Positions 5,774 to 7,943 of a stretch of 7,943 bases of DNA are shown one piece after another; positions within the stretch are counted from its first letter, which is position 1, and every line of letters begins with the position of its first letter. The notes beneath the pieces were generated by a model. The model saw nothing but the letters and a program-made list of their open reading frames with translations, had not been told where the DNA came from and ran no database searches. Source of the DNA: Firmicutes bacterium UBA1393 (GTDB lineage: Bacteria; Bacillota; DTU025); contig DBQN01000050.1 of NCBI GenBank assembly GCA_002305255.1, forward strand, positions 1 to 7,943. Reading direction: 5' to 3'. The position numbers were made by a program, and so were the translations under genes.

Positions 5774-5805
5774 GTGCCCTCGATTGGCACCTGTCAGCAT
5801 GCTGA
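5774..5805 (+). promoter_or_regulatory. Leader with small hairpin and palindrome TCAGCATGCTGA
   Basis: GTGCC (5774-5778) can pair with GGCAC (5786-5790), and the perfect 12-bp palindrome TCAGCATGCTGA occupies 5794-5805. Both sit just ahead of the ribosome binding site GAAGGAG (5813-5819) of the serine hydrolase gene. They could be an operator or an RNA structure affecting translation; nothing more can be said from sequence. Confidence 0.35.
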
Positions 5806-5827
5806 TCATCGCGAAGGAGTGATTCAG

Positions 5828-7891
5828 GTGAACAAATACCGCTTCAGACTCATCGCAGCAGTCCTAATTGCCTTCGTCGTAGTGCTTTCAGCACCTGCGC
5901 TCGCGCTCGCTGCCACCGGGTCGCCTGGAGTCGGCGTCGAGAACGATCTGTATCAGGTTGCGCGGAGCGTTGCTCGAACGGCGATCTGGAACGATATCAA
6001 CACCGGCAAGGCCGGCAGTGCCACCGTGGCCATACTGGACGGCGGTGAAATCGTTTACGCAGAGGGCTTTGCCATGGCCGACAGGGAGCAGAGTGTGCCG
6101 GTGGACCCGGCAACGGTGTTCAACATCGGCTCGATAAGCAAGGTGTATGCGGCCACTGCTGTGATGCTGCTGGTAGACGCAGGGAAGGTCGACCTCGACG
6201 CGCCTGTGACCCGCTATCTTCCGGAGTTCATCATGGATGATCCGAGGTACACACAGATCACCGTCAGAATGCTCCTCAACCACACGTCCGGCATGCCTGG
6301 CACAGTGTACACGGGCAGCTTCGGACTCCGCTACAACGACGCGATGTATGATGACACCTTGGCTGCCCTCTCTCACTCACGTCTGAAACACGATCCCGGG
6401 GCGGCGGCCGCTTACTGCAACGACGGCTTCACCCTCGCGGAGATGATAGTTGCGCGCGTGAGCGGGCAGCGATACCTGGACTTCCTGGCAGATCACATCT
6501 TCAAACCGTTGGCGCTAGACGATACCGCCGCCAGTGTCGGCGACAGGGCCCTTCAGGACGATGCTCCTGGAGCCGCAGCGGCATACTACAGACCCATGAC
6601 CGGCCAGAAGGAGCCGCTCGAGGCAGTTTCGCTGCTGGGGTCGGGCGGGCTCAGTTCAACTGCAGTGGAGCTGGTTCGCTTCGTGGATAGCTTCTCAGGC
6701 ATGGGCAAGCAGATCATGTCGCAGTCAGCATTGGCAGAGATGAAGAAGAGCCAGCCCCCACGGCGCATCGAGGAACTCAGAAACCCGGGCCTCCCCTACG
6801 GGCTTGGCTGGGATATGACATACATCCCTAGGTATCAGAAGCAGGGTATACAAGTTCTCGGCAAGAGCGGCGGGACCGGGCACTACAACTCCATGGTGTA
6901 TACAGTCCCAGACGAGAGGATCTCAGTTGCGGTCATTGAGACCGGCCCCGGAGGCAGCTCGCTGCATATAGCCCTTGATGTGCTGGATGCTGTGCTGGTG
7001 GCAAAGGGCCTGATTGCGGCTGAAGCGCCGACGGTGTCGGTTCCCCCGGCAGCTCAGCCCATTCCCGACGAGTATGCAGCCTACTGCGGATACTACATAT
7101 CTGACGCCGGAACTCTGACGAGAGTGAGTATCGATTCGGAGGCAGACTGCCTCTGCCTGTCAGACTTCGATGGAGACGTTGAAGTGCCGGCTGCAAGCAT
7201 CTACTATGACGGCGGCACGTTCCATACCGGTGACTCCGGAGGTCCTCGGTTCTACTTGGTGACGATCGATGGCGAGCAGCGACTCATGGCGCAGTCATCC
7301 CTTGGATTCGATACCATCGCCATGCGCAGGCTGCCAGTGATTGAGGACGTTCGCGGCATGGAGTTGGATATGGACGACAGGATATGGCTGCGGCGAAACG
7401 GCAGGCCGTTCGAGAGTGCATTGTTCCTTCCCTGGCATCTGTCTCAGTCGCATACCTTTGAGGATCTGCCCGGCTACGTGAGTTTCAACGGAATGAAGAA
7501 GATCGAATCGTCTACATATGCAGCGATGCCTGATGGCCCGACTCGCGACATAACCGACCTGCGTCTTCTGAGGATCGGCGGGGAAGTATGGGCACAGGTG
7601 TATGACATGCTATACAGCCCAGTTGACTGCGCCGTAGCGTTCGCACATGGAGCAAGCGCGGTGACTGTCGGTGGCGAAGGATACAGTGAGTGGCTGAGAG
7701 TGGAGGACGATTCCATCCTGACTGTCCAGATCCCAGCCAGCGGCAGGGTCATCATCTTCGCATCAGATGGGTCACCCAGGTACGACAGCGCCATTGATGA
7801 AGGCGGTGTGTTCGTCGAAGATGGCGACTTCGTCGAACTATGTGGTATGCCCGGTGATCAGTTCATGGTCACCTGCGAGGCCGCCCGTTGA
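5828..7891 (+). CDS. Exported serine hydrolase, beta-lactamase class C / PBP4*-like, with long C-terminal extension
   Basis: From GTG at 5828 this is a 687-residue protein. That start is chosen because GAAGGAG (5813-5819) lies 8 bp before it and the product opens with a clean signal peptide (MNKYRFR, then a hydrophobic core to about residue 24, cleavage near ALALA-A). An in-frame GTG at 5774 would add 18 residues without a binding site and spoil the signal. The catalytic domain (about 40-395) is the Beta-lactamase family (PF00144): nucleophile S102 and base K105 in GSISK, Tyr-Cys-Asn at 196-198, and a KTG-like KSGG at 346-349 followed by TGHYNS. Members cleave peptides, esters or lactams, often D-amino-acid or cell-wall-like substrates; the name alone does not imply antibiotic resistance. 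The remaining 290 or so residues (400-687) form an extension rich in beta-type sequence and acidic residues, with six cysteines (420, 441, 443, 601, 672, 683), seen in relatives in clostridia but without a known role. The gene stands alone between two hairpins. Confidence 0.9.
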   Translation: MNKYRFRLIAAVLIAFVVVLSAPALALAATGSPGVGVENDLYQVARSVARTAIWNDINTGKAGSATVAILDGGEIVYAEGFAMADREQSVPVDPATVFNIGSISKVYAATAVMLLVDAGKVDLDAPVTRYLPEFIMDDPRYTQITVRMLLNHTSGMPGTVYTGSFGLRYNDAMYDDTLAALSHSRLKHDPGAAAAYCNDGFTLAEMIVARVSGQRYLDFLADHIFKPLALDDTAASVGDRALQDDAPGAAAAYYRPMTGQKEPLEAVSLLGSGGLSSTAVELVRFVDSFSGMGKQIMSQSALAEMKKSQPPRRIEELRNPGLPYGLGWDMTYIPRYQKQGIQVLGKSGGTGHYNSMVYTVPDERISVAVIETGPGGSSLHIALDVLDAVLVAKGLIAAEAPTVSVPPAAQPIPDEYAAYCGYYISDAGTLTRVSIDSEADCLCLSDFDGDVEVPAASIYYDGGTFHTGDSGGPRFYLVTIDGEQRLMAQSSLGFDTIAMRRLPVIEDVRGMELDMDDRIWLRRNGRPFESALFLPWHLSQSHTFEDLPGYVSFNGMKKIESSTYAAMPDGPTRDITDLRLLRIGGEVWAQVYDMLYSPVDCAVAFAHGASAVTVGGEGYSEWLRVEDDSILTVQIPASGRVIIFASDGSPRYDSAIDEGGVFVEDGDFVELCGMPGDQFMVTCEAAR

Positions 7892-7904
7892 CAATGCCTC
7901 CCCG

Positions 7905-7933
7905 GCGGGCCGCTCTCTGGGAGAGCGGCCCGC
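7905..7933 (+). terminator. Perfect 13-bp GC-rich hairpin after the serine hydrolase gene
   Basis: GCGGGCCGCTCTC (7905-7917) pairs perfectly with GAGAGCGGCCCGC (7921-7933) around TGG. It starts 13 bp after the stop codon. As with the other two gene-end hairpins here, no T-run follows (GGTGAGGGGC), so it is called a terminator by position and stem strength. Confidence 0.65.
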
Positions 7934-7943
7934 GGTGAGGGGC

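Noticed and set aside
5888..6376. 162-residue minus-strand open frame
   Set aside because: Antisense to the catalytic domain of the serine hydrolase, with no start signal or recognisable motif.
5828..7891. Antibiotic-resistance beta-lactamase
   Set aside because: The motifs define the broad serine-hydrolase family; length, C-terminal tail and lack of a typical AmpC context give no support for beta-lactam resistance.

Overview
The window looks like chromosomal DNA from a moderately GC-rich, strictly anaerobic bacterium, most likely a high-GC member of the Bacillota (Clostridia or Limnochordia type). The basis is an [FeFe]-hydrogenase domain protein of clostridial style, AGGAGG-type ribosome binding sites, non-lipidated Sec signal peptides and a large clostridial-type secreted serine hydrolase. 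The lineage is inferred from protein character and not proven by a marker gene. I see no tRNA, rRNA, CRISPR array, transposase or phage gene.

Left part (1-2131): the C-terminal end of an alpha/beta-hydrolase (plus strand) runs tail-to-tail into a short [FeFe]-hydrogenase-like protein (minus strand). The two stop codons sit in one 8-bp palindrome. The hydrogenase keeps the H-cluster motifs but has no N-terminal ferredoxin cysteine motif. Divergent from it, across a 188-bp intergenic region with an 11-bp tandem repeat, is a small exported rhodanese. The rhodanese gene ends in a strong hairpin.

Middle part (2132-5664): about 240 bp of non-coding DNA with palindromes leads into a three-gene CUT1-family ABC importer: permease, permease (ATGA overlap), then substrate-binding protein. 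All three resemble the Ugp (glycerol-3-phosphate / glycerophosphodiester) system. The ATPase is absent, and by eye the binding protein lacks the arginine that contacts ligand in E. coli UgpB. The operon closes with a perfect 15-bp hairpin.

Right part (5665-7943): a three-copy 7-bp tandem repeat and a regulatory-looking leader precede a 687-residue exported serine hydrolase of the class C beta-lactamase / penicillin-binding-protein fold, with a long C-terminal extension. This gene is also followed by a perfect hairpin lacking a T-tract.

Taken together, the window shows an anaerobe's redox-related pair (hydrogenase-like protein and rhodanese), an importer for a phosphorylated polyol or related small molecule, and secreted hydrolases. 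I do not see a clear new multi-gene system. The most unusual items are the ferredoxin-less hydrogenase, the divergent UgpB-like binding site, the shared-stop palindrome and the one-helical-turn tandem repeat between the divergent genes.
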